From Flagellimonas pacifica (GTDB lineage: Bacteria; Bacteroidota; Bacteroidia; Flavobacteriales; Flavobacteriaceae), in NCBI RefSeq assembly GCF_900215465.1, contig NZ_OBEH01000007.1:1-64000 (forward strand): DNA of 64,000 nucleotides, read 5' to 3'. The stretch's first letter is position 1. Each line of letters opens with the position of its first letter. A program made the translations under genes and the position numbers. Of this stretch, positions 8,811-17,367 are shown piece by piece. A model generated the notes under the pieces. That model was not told the DNA's origin. It did not search any database and worked only from the letters and a program-made list of their open reading frames with translations.

Positions 8811-8960
8811 ATGGTCAACCATAGGCCCAAGGAACAGTTCAACTATGTTGCCATCAAAACCCTTAGGGAACTCAATGGCTATATAGATTATTTTGAACCC
8901 TTATTTGATGCATCGGAAGTCAATAGTATTGCGGAATATTTGATGGAGATCAAAAGTTAA
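8811..8960 (+). pseudogene. Short coding remnant, probably the C-terminal end of a lost gene
   Basis: The frame from the ATG at 8811 encodes 49 residues (beginning MVNHRPKEQFNYVAIKTL, ending AEYLMEIKS). It stays open upstream to a stop at 8757-8759 without another ATG. The composition is normal for protein and the stretch lies between the AT-rich cassette and the hipA gene, at a likely junction. I do not recognise the family. Either a very small gene or, more likely, the tail of a gene cut by insertion of the neighbouring block. Confidence 0.35.
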
Positions 8961-8996
8961 GGTAAGCGGATTTCAATCCCAAACATCCTCTAATTG

Positions 8997-10256
8997 CTAT
9001 GAGCTTCCCAAATTAAATGCCTTTTCCATCAAGGCCTGCTCCTTTTTGGGAATTCCTATTTGGTCGGCAATGCCCCTCCATTCCTTGACCGCCGACAATA
9101 CCTCTTCCAAGATCACCTCCATTTCATCGGCGCTCAACCTGAAATAGGGACCGACACTTTTTGCCAATCCAAAGTCCAGTGCATTGTCATCCATATCGAT
9201 ATTGAGTGAAAGACCATCCTTTTCCACCGACGGATTGATATCATAGGCCGGGGAAAGCACCCATCCTTTTTCGGTCAACAGAAAACCGTGGTTCCTTAAA
9301 TGGTCGTCCGTATTGGAGATGGCGATGTTGAACACGATCCTACGCCATAGTTGGTGCAGGTTCTCCTCCACATGTACACCTTGGTTTTCGATAAAATCAA
9401 CGATCTCCAAATAACTGGGGGCATTGTCCCTGATGGTCTCTTCCGTATTTCCGGTCATGGTCATGGCTGAGGCAAAATGGATACGCCCCAGCTGTTTTCT
9501 GTCAAAGCGTTGGGTCAAAAATGTATGGTGTCCTTTGCCTATCCTTTCCAATTTGGATTCCGCCATTCCTACGCCCGCCGCCAAGGCCAACCGATATGCC
9601 AAAAACTCCCAGGCGGCCTTATCCATCGTGTCCGTTTTGGACGGGAACTTGGCAATCCACAGGTTTTTCTTGGTGTCAAAAATATTAGCTTTTGGCCTGG
9701 CACCGCCCAAGGACGAACCGGGTGCGATCAATACGGCCAACCATTTTCGGATAGTATCACTTTGGCCATCATCCTCCAATTGTTTTACGGCTTCCTGTAG
9801 CTCACCAAGGGACGACCAGGGCGGTGTGGGGTTATGATCATCGTTGTCCATGAAGGGACCGTCCAAATCCGTTTTGAACCGGAGCGCACCCATTCTACTC
9901 TCATCATGTACCCCGAGCAAAAAATCAATCTCATAGAGCGTTCTCGGCCTTTCATCTTTTGCCCTGGCTTCTTGGGCAGCCCTTCGCCGCATCAGGGTCC
10001 TGCCCCAGGTATCCGGCATACTGTCCAAAAAAATCCCGAAATTCTCCTTGCCCACAGGGTATTGCGGGCCGGAATAAAAAGCGATGTCCGGATCCAATAA
10101 ACGTTGTGCATCGGTCTTTAGCCAATCCTTGTCATATTCAAAACTGAACGCTTTTTTGCCCTTGCCAAAATGGGCCGATAGCGTTCCCACCAAACTTGGG
10201 CCACCCAACCCGATCCAGTCCGCAAAAACATATATGTCAAATTTTCCTCCCGCCAT
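8997..10256 (-). CDS. hipA: HipA-family serine/threonine kinase toxin
   Basis: 419 residues, normal length for HipA. Visible motifs are the flexible phosphate-binding segment PGSSLGGARPKA (179-190), the N-terminal HipA subdomain (SMPDTWGRTL), the catalytic segment SNTDDHLRNHGFLL (314-327, candidate catalytic Asp 318) and the metal-binding SPAYDINPS (D339). HipA kinases phosphorylate a host target (Glu-tRNA synthetase in E. coli) and induce growth arrest; a HipB antitoxin restrains them. The HipB-like gene precedes it by 5 bp. All catalytic elements look intact. Such pairs are common stabilisers of mobile elements, in keeping with the mobilisation genes next door. Confidence 0.9.
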   Translation of the reverse strand: MAGGKFDIYVFADWIGLGGPSLVGTLSAHFGKGKKAFSFEYDKDWLKTDAQRLLDPDIAFYSGPQYPVGKENFGIFLDSMPDTWGRTLMRRRAAQEARAKDERPRTLYEIDFLLGVHDESRMGALRFKTDLDGPFMDNDDHNPTPPWSSLGELQEAVKQLEDDGQSDTIRKWLAVLIAPGSSLGGARPKANIFDTKKNLWIAKFPSKTDTMDKAAWEFLAYRLALAAGVGMAESKLERIGKGHHTFLTQRFDRKQLGRIHFASAMTMTGNTEETIRDNAPSYLEIVDFIENQGVHVEENLHQLWRRIVFNIAISNTDDHLRNHGFLLTEKGWVLSPAYDINPSVEKDGLSLNIDMDDNALDFGLAKSVGPYFRLSADEMEVILEEVLSAVKEWRGIADQIGIPKKEQALMEKAFNLGSS

Positions 10257-10261
10257 GACAT

Positions 10262-10549
10262 TTACAATAGGTCAAGGTCTTGAAGCTTTCTGCCGAACGC
10301 ATCATCCAGCCCAAGCTTTAGGAAATCATCCTGAAGATTGAGTACCTTAAATACATTGAAGTACAATCCTATGGCCACTGCCGGATCTCCCTTTTCCATG
10401 CGATGAAGGGTGGCCCTATGGACACCCGCCCGCTCAGAAACCTGTTCGGTGGTCAACTTCCTTCGCTTTCTGGCGAGCTTGATATTCTCACCGATCTGCT
10501 CAAAGATCTTTTGGTACCTTGGAAGGATTATAGCTTTTTTAGAATTCAT
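10262..10549 (-). CDS. hipB: HipB-type antitoxin and autorepressor
   Basis: 95 residues with a central HTH_3 domain: IGENIKLARKRRKLTTEQVS, then RAGVHRATLHRMEKGDPAV. Short N- and C-terminal extensions would serve dimerisation and HipA binding. The start ATG (10549) lies 1 bp downstream of a dyad whose form (6-bp arms, 8-bp spacer) matches the known HipB operator layout. It is the first gene of the hipBA operon. Confidence 0.88.
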   Translation of the reverse strand: MNSKKAIILPRYQKIFEQIGENIKLARKRRKLTTEQVSERAGVHRATLHRMEKGDPAVAIGLYFNVFKVLNLQDDFLKLGLDDAFGRKLQDLDLL

Positions 10550-10550
10550 T

Positions 10551-10600
10551 TTGTCGCTTATTTACGACAAATATAGCTTTTTTGTGGTAAATAAGCGACA
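10551..10600. promoter_or_regulatory. Double hipBA operator (two dyads, outer arms perfectly complementary)
   Basis: Dyad 1 at 10551-10570 is ttgtcg-N8-cgacaa (perfect arms). Dyad 2 at 10583-10600 is tgtgg-N8-cgaca (one mismatch). Their centres lie about 31 bp apart, close to three helical turns. In addition the 14-bp segment 10552-10565 is the exact reverse complement of 10587-10600. E. coli HipB is known to bind several TATCC-N8-GGATA sites, so the identical arm-N8-arm format supports cooperative repression here. Confidence 0.8.
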
Positions 10601-10606
10601 TTTAAT

Positions 10607-12211
10607 TCAATTATCATCATCAGATCCCCGGAATATCGATCTCACCTCCCGATGCACCCTCAAATAATGTTGCTCCATATCCCTTTCCGAAACTTCAAGA
10701 GGTTGAGGCAACTTCCTTGAAATCTCAGGTCGTGGGAACCGGACCTTCCGGTCCTTGCCATCCGCAAAGACCACGAACTCCCCCTGTCCCAACCGGAAGA
10801 ACACATCCGCCCTTCGTTTGGAGACTTCCTTCTCCCCTTGGGTTATCCTACGTTCAAGACTCAGCCCAGAGCTCTTGCTCACGGACCGGGTGGGCATTTT
10901 TACCAGTTCAAAGAAGCGTTCATAGTATTTTGCCGTATCGGGGTCGTTCACCTTGCCAAAGAATTGGTAAGACAGGTTGGAAAGTATGGCCTTGCTGGCC
11001 TTCTCCCCGTACATCATATCGTTCTGGATCTTATCCTGTAGCACATAGACACTAACAATGTCATAGCTACGCAAAGTGGCCGGTATGCGGTGCATGTTCA
11101 AAAGTCGAAGTGTCGAGGCCTCTTCCAACAACATAAATGAGGGCTTCCGGTGTCTTTGGGACATCTGTTTGGAAATGGTATGGATAATGGTGGCGATCAC
11201 CGGGGATAGCGAGGCGTCCTTTTGCGGATTGTTCACTAGGGCAATCACCGCAGGGTTTTCGGGATTATTGATATCCAAGGGGATCTCATCTGCGGATAAG
11301 ACCGTGAATATCTTCCGGGTACTGATCTTTTTGATGGCATTGGCCAGGGTGCTCAGCACCCCTGCCGTTTGCCGCTCCGATCCCATCCCACTGATAAAGG
11401 CATCGGCCATGGCCCGTGAGGTGATGTTGCCCCGCAGGAACTTGACCAGGCTCTTGGTGCCCAACTGTTGGAAAAGGGCCATCAGATGGGGCAGGGTACA
11501 ATAATCGGGATAGTCCATTTTCAACCGCCATATCAGCCCACTGATCAGCCCTTCGGCCGCATCCTTAAAGAAACGTGAGGTACTGTTCTCATCAGAATCC
11601 CGGTGTTCCAACAAATTTTCCAAAAGCACCCGGGACACCTCGTGCACGCTTTCCTCATCGGGTAGGTATCTGGGAGCTATGGGATTCACCCTATTGTAAA
11701 TGGGCCCGAAGGACACGATATGGAAGGGCACTTTTGTATCCTCCCACAACGGACAGGCCATTTCCGTGATCTCAAAATCCTTGTAATCATGGATGATTCC
11801 GGAAAACCCCTGCTCCTTAAAGTGTTTTAAAAAACCATAAATCACACTTTCGGTTTTTCCGCTCCCCGCAGAGGCCATTACCGAGACCCCGCGACGGATG
11901 TTCCCCAGCACCAAGGGCCGGCCCCTGACCTTTAGTTTTACCCTAAAGACCTTGGATGTCCCTGATGATTCATTTGTATCCTCCATCAGACCATAGATGA
12001 CCGTATGCAGGAACAGCAGGGGCAGCCACAACTTCAATGAAGTTTGCAGGAACAATGCCCTTTCCAAGACCATCAGTGTTCCCAATGCCAATAACACAAG
12101 TCCAAGGAATCCCCAAACAAAACCGTACTTCATATACCGATTTGCTCCATAGGAAATCCCTCCCCCGATCAAAAGGGCCATCACCAGTTGTATACCTCCA
12201 AAATCTTCCAT
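10607..12211 (-). CDS. mobC: MobC / VirD4-TraG-like coupling ATPase
   Basis: 534 residues. The N-terminus has membrane segments (QLVMALLIGGGISYG, FLGLVLLALGTLMVL, LWLPLLFLHTVIYGL). A P-loop follows (SAGSGKTE at 114-121), with a TraG/TraM-recognition type domain (FMLLEEASTLRL as probable Walker B, then SYDIVSVYVLQDKIQNDMMY). Coupling proteins deliver the relaxase-bound DNA strand to a conjugation channel. Here no channel genes are present, so the element would be mobilised in trans. It follows the relaxase gene by 6 bp. Confidence 0.88.
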   Translation of the reverse strand: MEDFGGIQLVMALLIGGGISYGANRYMKYGFVWGFLGLVLLALGTLMVLERALFLQTSLKLWLPLLFLHTVIYGLMEDTNESSGTSKVFRVKLKVRGRPLVLGNIRRGVSVMASAGSGKTESVIYGFLKHFKEQGFSGIIHDYKDFEITEMACPLWEDTKVPFHIVSFGPIYNRVNPIAPRYLPDEESVHEVSRVLLENLLEHRDSDENSTSRFFKDAAEGLISGLIWRLKMDYPDYCTLPHLMALFQQLGTKSLVKFLRGNITSRAMADAFISGMGSERQTAGVLSTLANAIKKISTRKIFTVLSADEIPLDINNPENPAVIALVNNPQKDASLSPVIATIIHTISKQMSQRHRKPSFMLLEEASTLRLLNMHRIPATLRSYDIVSVYVLQDKIQNDMMYGEKASKAILSNLSYQFFGKVNDPDTAKYYERFFELVKMPTRSVSKSSGLSLERRITQGEKEVSKRRADVFFRLGQGEFVVFADGKDRKVRFPRPEISRKLPQPLEVSERDMEQHYLRVHREVRSIFRGSDDDN

Positions 12212-12217
12212 ATACGA

Positions 12218-13237
12218 TTAAATTCCAATAGATCCTGATTCCATGGCCTTTCCGATACCTTTCCGTAATTGCATCAGGGCCTTATAGGCCAATTGTACTT
12301 TATTGACAGGGATGGTGGGCACCTTTATCCCAGCCTTGAACAGTAATTGCCGAGCCGCTTGTTTTTCATGGGTCGGCAGGCCCAAGAGCAGGGCAAAGAA
12401 ACGTTTAGGGTCCTTGTCCAAAAGGTTACGGGCATGGTAGGTCTCCACAAAGTTCCTACGGTATCCAAACTTACTGTCAAAGGTCTTTTCGGCCGCACGA
12501 TAGAAGCTGTCCCGATCAAACCCCTGTTTTTCCCTTTTCCCATTGAGGGTGGTCTCCGAAGTTCGGAACTTGGATCCCGGGGAGAGGCTATGGGTATTGG
12601 TCATATCCTTACGGCTGACAATGATATGGATATGGCTCTGGTGGCCATCCTTGGCCATTCCGGGCACGATCCGTTTTCCGTTTTGTTGGTGGGGTGCCCC
12701 CCTTTCCAGTGTCTGTATCTTTTCCTGAAGGTGTTCAATGGTCCCCTGCCCTTCACCCTGTTCGATATCCCTGATCCGGTGTTTGAGTTCCAAGATCTGG
12801 CTGGCATAGGGCTGGTTCTCCCTCACCTCACGGTCCCGTTCGGAAAAGCTGCGTTCCCGTTCCAACTTCGCGAAATACAGGATATCCTTTACGGTCACTT
12901 CCCTGTCCCGGTAAAAGGAAGCGGCATAGGCCTTCATGAGTTCCCGGGTATAGTGTTTCAATTTCTCGGGACTGTTGCCGATATGTTTGAGTTCCCTTTG
13001 GGACGGGCTAATGACCAAGGAGTAGAACTTTGGATCCCTTTTCTTAAGTTTGGTGGTGTTGGCATCGATCTCAGCAATGACCCTTTCGGTTTCGATGTTG
13101 TTTTCCCCTTGGTTGAAATAGAGCTCTTGCTGTTCCATGGATTTGCCTTCATTCTCCTTTTCAAGGTAGTTGACAAAGTCACGGACACTGCCCCTAAAAT
13201 TGTCCCCTAATTGCTGTCGTGTTATGGCGATGTACAT
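12218..13237 (-). CDS. mobB: MobB-type relaxase
   Basis: 339 residues. The N-terminus MYIAITRQQLGDNFRGSVRD is characteristic of Bacteroidota MobB relaxases. A histidine cluster at H199, H202 and H204 (GHQSHIHIIVSRKD) matches the metal-binding HxH part of HUH endonucleases. The C-terminal part is basic and helical. It nicks oriT and stays bound to the DNA. The start lies 2 bp after the stop of the bfmA-like gene, so bfmA, mobB and mobC form one operon read away from the oriT-like region. Confidence 0.88.
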   Translation of the reverse strand: MYIAITRQQLGDNFRGSVRDFVNYLEKENEGKSMEQQELYFNQGENNIETERVIAEIDANTTKLKKRDPKFYSLVISPSQRELKHIGNSPEKLKHYTRELMKAYAASFYRDREVTVKDILYFAKLERERSFSERDREVRENQPYASQILELKHRIRDIEQGEGQGTIEHLQEKIQTLERGAPHQQNGKRIVPGMAKDGHQSHIHIIVSRKDMTNTHSLSPGSKFRTSETTLNGKREKQGFDRDSFYRAAEKTFDSKFGYRRNFVETYHARNLLDKDPKRFFALLLGLPTHEKQAARQLLFKAGIKVPTIPVNKVQLAYKALMQLRKGIGKAMESGSIGI

Positions 13238-13239
13238 CC

Positions 13240-13824
13240 TTATAGATTTTTTAATTTCCTTCGGTATTTTTCAATGGCCCCAAGGGGCAGATCCAACTTG
13301 AGGTGGTCCTTCCCAAAGCGGTTCCCCACTGTGGACACCTGATCCAGGACATAAATAAAATCCTTTTTCAGTTCGTCCATTTGCTCTTGCAACCAATCAT
13401 ACCGAATCTTGGGGATGGTAATTTCCGTGTCCAAAAGTTCGGGTTCCGTGGGTTGTTCGGTCTCCGTCAACTGTTGTTCGATAAAATCAAAGTCCCCATC
13501 CCATTCCTCGTTGTCGGACTCCAGTTCCTGTTCGAACAGGGCCTGGATCATACTGACAGTCGGAAGGGTCTGTTCCTTTTCAATACTGCGCATAATGGCC
13601 ACCATGGCATTGAAACGCCGTTTGATCAAAAATTTTAGACTGGCGATGGTCTCGTGCATCCGCTCGTCCGGGGAAATCCCGTTGTCCTCAAAAAACTCCA
13701 TCATGGCCAACAGGGTCATGGAATGTGATTTCCCTTGACGTTTGGAAAAGCCCTTGAATTTTGTGAGTACCGATATTTTGATGCTCACGGTCCGAAACCG
13801 TTCCCTTTCGTATCCCTTATCCAT
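13240..13824 (-). CDS. bfmA: BfmA/BtgA-family mobilisation accessory protein
   Basis: 194 residues. The N-terminal ribbon-helix-helix-like region (RFRTVSIKISVLTKFKGFSK, SHSMTLLAMMEFF) and C-terminal coiled region match the BfmA/BtgA mobilisation family, which binds oriT and helps the relaxase. It is the first gene of the mob operon; the candidate oriT core begins 145 bp upstream of its start. A split relative with the same C-terminal IKNL-like ending lies at 56.5-57.0 kb. Confidence 0.82.
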   Translation of the reverse strand: MDKGYERERFRTVSIKISVLTKFKGFSKRQGKSHSMTLLAMMEFFEDNGISPDERMHETIASLKFLIKRRFNAMVAIMRSIEKEQTLPTVSMIQALFEQELESDNEEWDGDFDFIEQQLTETEQPTEPELLDTEITIPKIRYDWLQEQMDELKKDFIYVLDQVSTVGNRFGKDHLKLDLPLGAIEKYRRKLKNL

Positions 13825-13929
13825 TTTTAGCTTAAAAATTCCTTGACTTTATTGGTCTCAGCGCATTTTTATGCTAAAAACGCCCCAGACCCCATTTTTC
13901 ATGATTCCCAAAACCCCTATAAACAAAGG

Positions 13930-14110
13930 CCTTGTAGGCCCATTATGATCGGCAGCGCTGCGCGAGCACGCTACCCTCTTGCTTCTCCTTTTCGCCCCGC
14001 AGGGCAAAAAGCATCGCACAACCTGGTCTGAAGACCAGTTGCACCGGTACTAAAAAACTTTTGCTTGTACGGACTTTGGGAAAGTCAAATCGGTCCGCCA
14101 TGGCGGATTA
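13930..14110. other. Candidate origin of transfer (oriT) of the mobilisation block
   Basis: Non-coding, between the mob operon and the radC side. It contains the 20-mer cgctaccctcttgcttctcc (13969-13988), which recurs exactly at 57175-57194, also about 145 bp upstream of a bfmA-like gene. Around it lie several dyads: gcagcgctgc (13952-13961, perfect), a ccccgcagggc-type hairpin (13991-14008), ctggtct-ga-agaccag (14023-14038, perfect) and tccgccatggcgga (14094-14107, perfect). Dense palindromes next to a conserved core, upstream of relaxase genes, are what an oriT looks like. The nick position is not known. Confidence 0.7.
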
Positions 14111-14272
14111 AAATTAGGTGCCGTACAGTATGTTCTGATACTACTACATAAATGTAGCGATTGACCCATTAAGACAAAAACTCATATTAAGCACATTTGG
14201 TCGGGTTTTGTATCAAATGGTATGGGAATATCATTTTGGGAGATCCAAAACGTCAGCTGTTGTCCGAATGAC

Positions 14273-14309
14273 CAAAAAAAGGACCCTCTTTTGAGGGCCT
14301 TTTTTACGA
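14273..14309. terminator. Rho-independent terminator, bidirectional
   Basis: ggaccctc-ttt-tgagggcc hairpin flanked by an A-run on the left and a T-run on the right, so it can work on both strands. It closes the ssb-radC-small ORF operon coming from the right and separates it from the oriT region. Confidence 0.75.
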
Positions 14310-14315
14310 CCATTC

Positions 14316-14483
14316 CTATTGGGGGTCTTTGGGCATTGTTTGTTCTTTGGCGTATTCAAATCGGAAGACCCAAAGGTTGATAACCAACAAGAAGGTTTTC
14401 TCTGCATTGCTTTCCTTTTCGGTCTGGTGCCCTTGACGTTTTCTGGCCGGGATTTCCAATGATTTTCTTATACGTGTTTGCAT
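14316..14483 (-). CDS. Small hypothetical protein of the mobile block
   Basis: 55 residues from the ATG at 14483 (MQTRIRKSLEIPARKR at the start, TMPKDPQ at the end), very basic N-terminus, no membrane segment. It lies between radC and the terminator at 14273-14309, on the same strand, so it looks like the last gene of that operon. No family recognised. Confidence rests on position and clean boundaries only. Confidence 0.45.
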   Translation of the reverse strand: MQTRIRKSLEIPARKRQGHQTEKESNAEKTFLLVINLWVFRFEYAKEQTMPKDPQ

Positions 14484-14540
14484 GATTTCTGATTTTTGGT
14501 TTTCCGGTTTCCATTTATGGTTCCATCCAAAATGGACAGT

Positions 14541-14990
14541 TTATAAGATCCCATTGTCCGCAAAACTGTAATAGCGGCCATCGGGTGCCAGAATGATATG
14601 ATCCAGGACTTTGACATCGAAGAGCTGCGCCCCTTGTTGGATCTTGCGCGTTAGCTGACGATCTGCCTCGCTGGCCTTCATTTGTCCAGAGGGATGGTTA
14701 TGGGCAAGGATGATCCCAACTGACAATGTTTTCAGCACAATGGCAAAGAGGATGCGCATATCCACCAAAGTGGCGGATATGCCCCCTATGGAAAGTGGAT
14801 ATATCCCTTTGACCTTATTGGACTGGTTGAGCAACAATATCTTGAAGGTTTCTTGCACTCCAATGGTATTGTTGTTCCAACTCTTAAAAAGTAGTTGGGC
14901 AACTTCTTGGGAATTGGATAGGGAAAGCGATTGCAAGGTGCTGAGCTTCTCCCGGTAACTGATCTGTATTTCATTGACGCTATGTTCCAT
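14541..14990 (-). CDS. radC: RadC-like JAB-domain protein
   Basis: About 149 residues from the ATG at 14990 (MEHSVNEIQISYREKL). An ATG at 15047 would add a 19-residue extension without family character. The JAMM metal-binding signature is intact: HNHPSG followed by eight residues and Asp (ASEADRQL). It ends with HIILAPDGRYYSFADNG, typical of the family. RadC-like JAB proteins, shorter than chromosomal RadC and lacking its N-terminal helix-hairpin-helix part, are frequent on Bacteroidota plasmids and integrative elements; their biochemical role is unclear. It lies downstream of ssb in the same operon. Confidence 0.9.
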   Translation of the reverse strand: MEHSVNEIQISYREKLSTLQSLSLSNSQEVAQLLFKSWNNNTIGVQETFKILLLNQSNKVKGIYPLSIGGISATLVDMRILFAIVLKTLSVGIILAHNHPSGQMKASEADRQLTRKIQQGAQLFDVKVLDHIILAPDGRYYSFADNGIL

Positions 14991-15058
14991 AATATCTGTT
15001 TTGAAAGACGGAAGAAAAAAGAAGGGAGCCCATAGGTTTTGGGACACCCATCCCTACA

Positions 15059-15397
15059 TCAGTCATTACTGCCCAACAATAAGATCTCACTGGCCACCAC
15101 TTCGGTGACATAACGTTTGTTGCCCTCTTTGTCCTCATAGGAGCGGGAGGTCAATTTACCCTCAATGGCAATCTCCTTGCCCTTGGTAACGAACCCTTCG
15201 ATGATATCCGCTAGCTTTCCCCATCCGATAACGGTATGCCATTGGGTATTGGCCATGCGTTCCCCCTCTTTGTTCTTGTAGTGTTCATTGGTAGCCATGG
15301 TCAATCGTGCCACCCGCTTTCCGTTTTCCAGATCGGTGATCACTGGCTCTTGCCCCACGTTCCCGATCAACTGTACTTTGTTTCTTAGTGTACTCAT
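15059..15397 (-). CDS. ssb: Single-stranded DNA-binding protein, short mobile-element type
   Basis: 112 residues covering one OB-fold: LRNKVQLIGNVGQEPVITDL, VARLTMATNEHYKNKEGE, TQWHTVIGWGKLADI, GKEIAIEGKLTSRSYEDKEG. It stops right after the OB domain (ILLLGSND) and has no acidic C-terminal tip of the kind that recruits partner proteins in housekeeping SSB. It presumably protects single-stranded element DNA after transfer. First gene of the ssb-radC operon. Confidence 0.92.
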   Translation of the reverse strand: MSTLRNKVQLIGNVGQEPVITDLENGKRVARLTMATNEHYKNKEGERMANTQWHTVIGWGKLADIIEGFVTKGKEIAIEGKLTSRSYEDKEGNKRYVTEVVASEILLLGSND

Positions 15398-15539
15398 GAT
15401 AAAAAGATTTAAATGATTAAGATTTCCCTTTATTTTTTTGCGCTGTTGAACCCAAATTTTAAGGGGCGTTTGTTTGTCTTCCTACGTGCACAGCACAATA
15501 AAAGAAGGGGGTTCTGTCAAGGCTTTTGGGATGAAATCG

Positions 15540-15800
15540 GGAGGCTCCGCAACGTAGAGAGATCTATAGATCTTCAAGGAAGTGGAAACCCTATTTCTGA
15601 GCAAAACGAGGCTTGGCCTTGACAGGTTCGACAAGGGCCTTAGGAATTCCTCCGGACCCCATTTGCAAGGGAACGTACGGGAAGTAAAGTGAGCGCAGCG
15701 GATGGTGTCCTGATTGGAAGTCCTTGGGGCCTGCCCTGTTTTTCGATGCCCCGAAAAACAAGCAAGGGCTTCTTTTATTAAGACCCCTTAAAATTTAATG
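15540..15800 (+). ncRNA. Candidate structured RNA or conserved element end, copy 1
   Basis: Non-coding stretch between ssb and the PUL. It holds a perfect 14-bp palindrome (agatctatagatct, 15560-15573), a hairpin ggccttg...caagggcc (about 15616-15637), and at 15733-15769 a long hairpin (tgtttttcg-atgccc-cgaaaaaca with outer gccct/agggc pairs) followed by a T-rich run, which looks like a terminator on the plus strand. The part from 15581 to 15798 aligns collinearly, without large gaps, with 54392-54610. Conservation of such a length and structure without an open frame suggests a functional RNA, element end or regulatory site. The strand is inferred from the terminator-like end. Confidence 0.4.
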
Positions 15801-15852
15801 AAAAATCAAAAATGAGACCGGAGGCCAAATATCATATTACATTGAGCTTTAA

Positions 15853-16080
15853 TCTTTCTGGGCAAGCTCGGGTCATGAGACATTATGGGAACAATTTGAG
15901 CTGCCCCATTTCAAGATTGCGAGCAACAAAAATTGGAGTTCCATTGCCGATGTAGGGGTGGGCGAAACGAATGGACACATCAATGTGACCATCAAGAGAC
16001 CAGTTACAAGTTTTGACAAAACCAGTGGTTTTCTTACATCATTGCTGGTGTCTGGAAACGGGGTATTGAAAGGTCTTTAG
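15853..16080 (+). pseudogene. Decayed coding remnant next to the PUL border
   Basis: Open frame of 75 codons without an ATG, bounded by TAA at 15850-15852 and TAG at 16078-16080. The translation (SFWASSGHETLWEQFELPHF at the start, VTIKRPVTSFDKTSGFLTSL inside) has normal protein composition, so it is probably the tail of a lost gene. Family not recognised. The following 200 bp up to galT show nothing further. Confidence 0.3.
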
Positions 16081-16296
16081 TCCCCTAATTTGGAAACCAC
16101 CCACTGGTATAATGATATTGGTAGGCTCAAGAATGCTCAAAAGATAGGAATACTGGAAAACAGCTCCAAAAAACATGGAGTTAAAAAAATTACCATTACT
16201 CATTGCCCTTGACACTGCGAAATTGAAACATTTTAAATCTGTGTTCATTCTTTTAGGGCTGTTCTATTTTTCAGAATTCCCAACACATCTTTTTAA

Positions 16297-17367
16297 TTAA
16301 TTCTGTCCATTTGAAAAGAAATCCGGCTCGAGGCCATAATGTGTTTCGCTCAAGTTCTTCAAACGCATTGCAGCTTGTTCTGCGGTGATATCACGCTGGG
16401 GACATGCAAACAACTCATACCCGACCATAAATTTTTTAACGGTCGCCGAACGTAACAATGGTGGGTAAAAGGACATATGAAAATGCCATTCCGGGTGTTC
16501 CTTACCATCAGTTGGCGCTTGGTGGATTCCCGCAGAGTATGGGAAGGAAGTTTGGAACAAATTATCATACCTGGTGGTCAGCCTTTTTATTATCTCCGCA
16601 AAAGCATATTTTTCGTCATTTTCCAACTCTCCGATATGGGCCATTTTTCGTTTAGGAACAATCATGGTCTCATACGGCCAAATTGCCCAGTATGGTACCA
16701 CAACGGCAAAGTGATTATTTTCAATAACAACACGTTCGTCCAACACCAATTCCCGTGCTAAGTAATGTTCCAGTAAACTTTTGTTGTGCTGCTTCCAATA
16801 TGCTTTCAAATGGGATGTTTTCTTTTGTATCTCTTGTGGAATTGAACATTGGGCCCAGATCTGACCATGAGGATGAGGGTTGCTGCAACCCATAGTTTCA
16901 CCCTTATTTTCAAATATCAACACATGATTAACCCCATCAATGCGGCCTAGCTCAAAATATTCTTTCTGCCAAAGGGTAACCACCGCACAAATGTCCTTGA
17001 CAGACATTAAAGGCAGGGTCAAAGAATGGTCCGAAGAAAAACATACCACCTTACAAATACCGGATTCAGACTCTGACAATAGCAGTCCGTCCTTTAACCA
17101 AAGCCCATCATTTTCTTCAGACAGTGCTGCAAAATCATTATGAAAAGAATATGGCTGATTGTAAAAAGGGTTCACTTTCCCACTTGCCCTTATATTTCCA
17201 GGGCAGAGATAACACGATGGATCGAACTTAGGCCTTTCGTCCTCAGCTATATTTTCCGTTTTTCCCTGCCATGGCCTACTTGCCCGTTGTGGTGAAACCA
17301 AGACCCATTCCCCTGTAAGAATATTATAACGCCTATGCGGCACTTTATGAATTTCATGAACCTTCAT
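16297..17367 (-). CDS. galT: Galactose-1-phosphate uridylyltransferase
   Basis: 356 residues, normal length. It shows the catalytic HPH triad in CSNPHPHGQIWAQ (H165-P-H167), a zinc site CYLC (52-55) and the C-terminal QAPTDG...WHFHMSFYPP segment. It exchanges UMP between UDP-glucose and galactose-1-phosphate in the Leloir pathway, in the cytoplasm. Its ATG overlaps the galK stop as ATGA (17364-17367), so translation is coupled. Together with galK and galM it provides the standard route for galactose released by the PUL enzymes. Confidence 0.95.
   Translation of the reverse strand: MKVHEIHKVPHRRYNILTGEWVLVSPQRASRPWQGKTENIAEDERPKFDPSCYLCPGNIRASGKVNPFYNQPYSFHNDFAALSEENDGLWLKDGLLLSESESGICKVVCFSSDHSLTLPLMSVKDICAVVTLWQKEYFELGRIDGVNHVLIFENKGETMGCSNPHPHGQIWAQCSIPQEIQKKTSHLKAYWKQHNKSLLEHYLARELVLDERVVIENNHFAVVVPYWAIWPYETMIVPKRKMAHIGELENDEKYAFAEIIKRLTTRYDNLFQTSFPYSAGIHQAPTDGKEHPEWHFHMSFYPPLLRSATVKKFMVGYELFACPQRDITAEQAAMRLKNLSETHYGLEPDFFSNGQN

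Noticed and set aside
12347..13210. Plus-strand open frame of 287 codons
   Set aside because: Antisense shadow of the mobB relaxase; composition is biased and no domain is visible.
15413..15622. Plus-strand open frame over the ssb upstream region
   Set aside because: It runs through the palindrome and structured element, has no family character and is not conserved in the second copy.
16039..16248. Minus-strand open frame of 69 codons before galT's end
   Set aside because: Overlaps the decayed plus-strand remnant, hydrophobic by chance, no start context or family.
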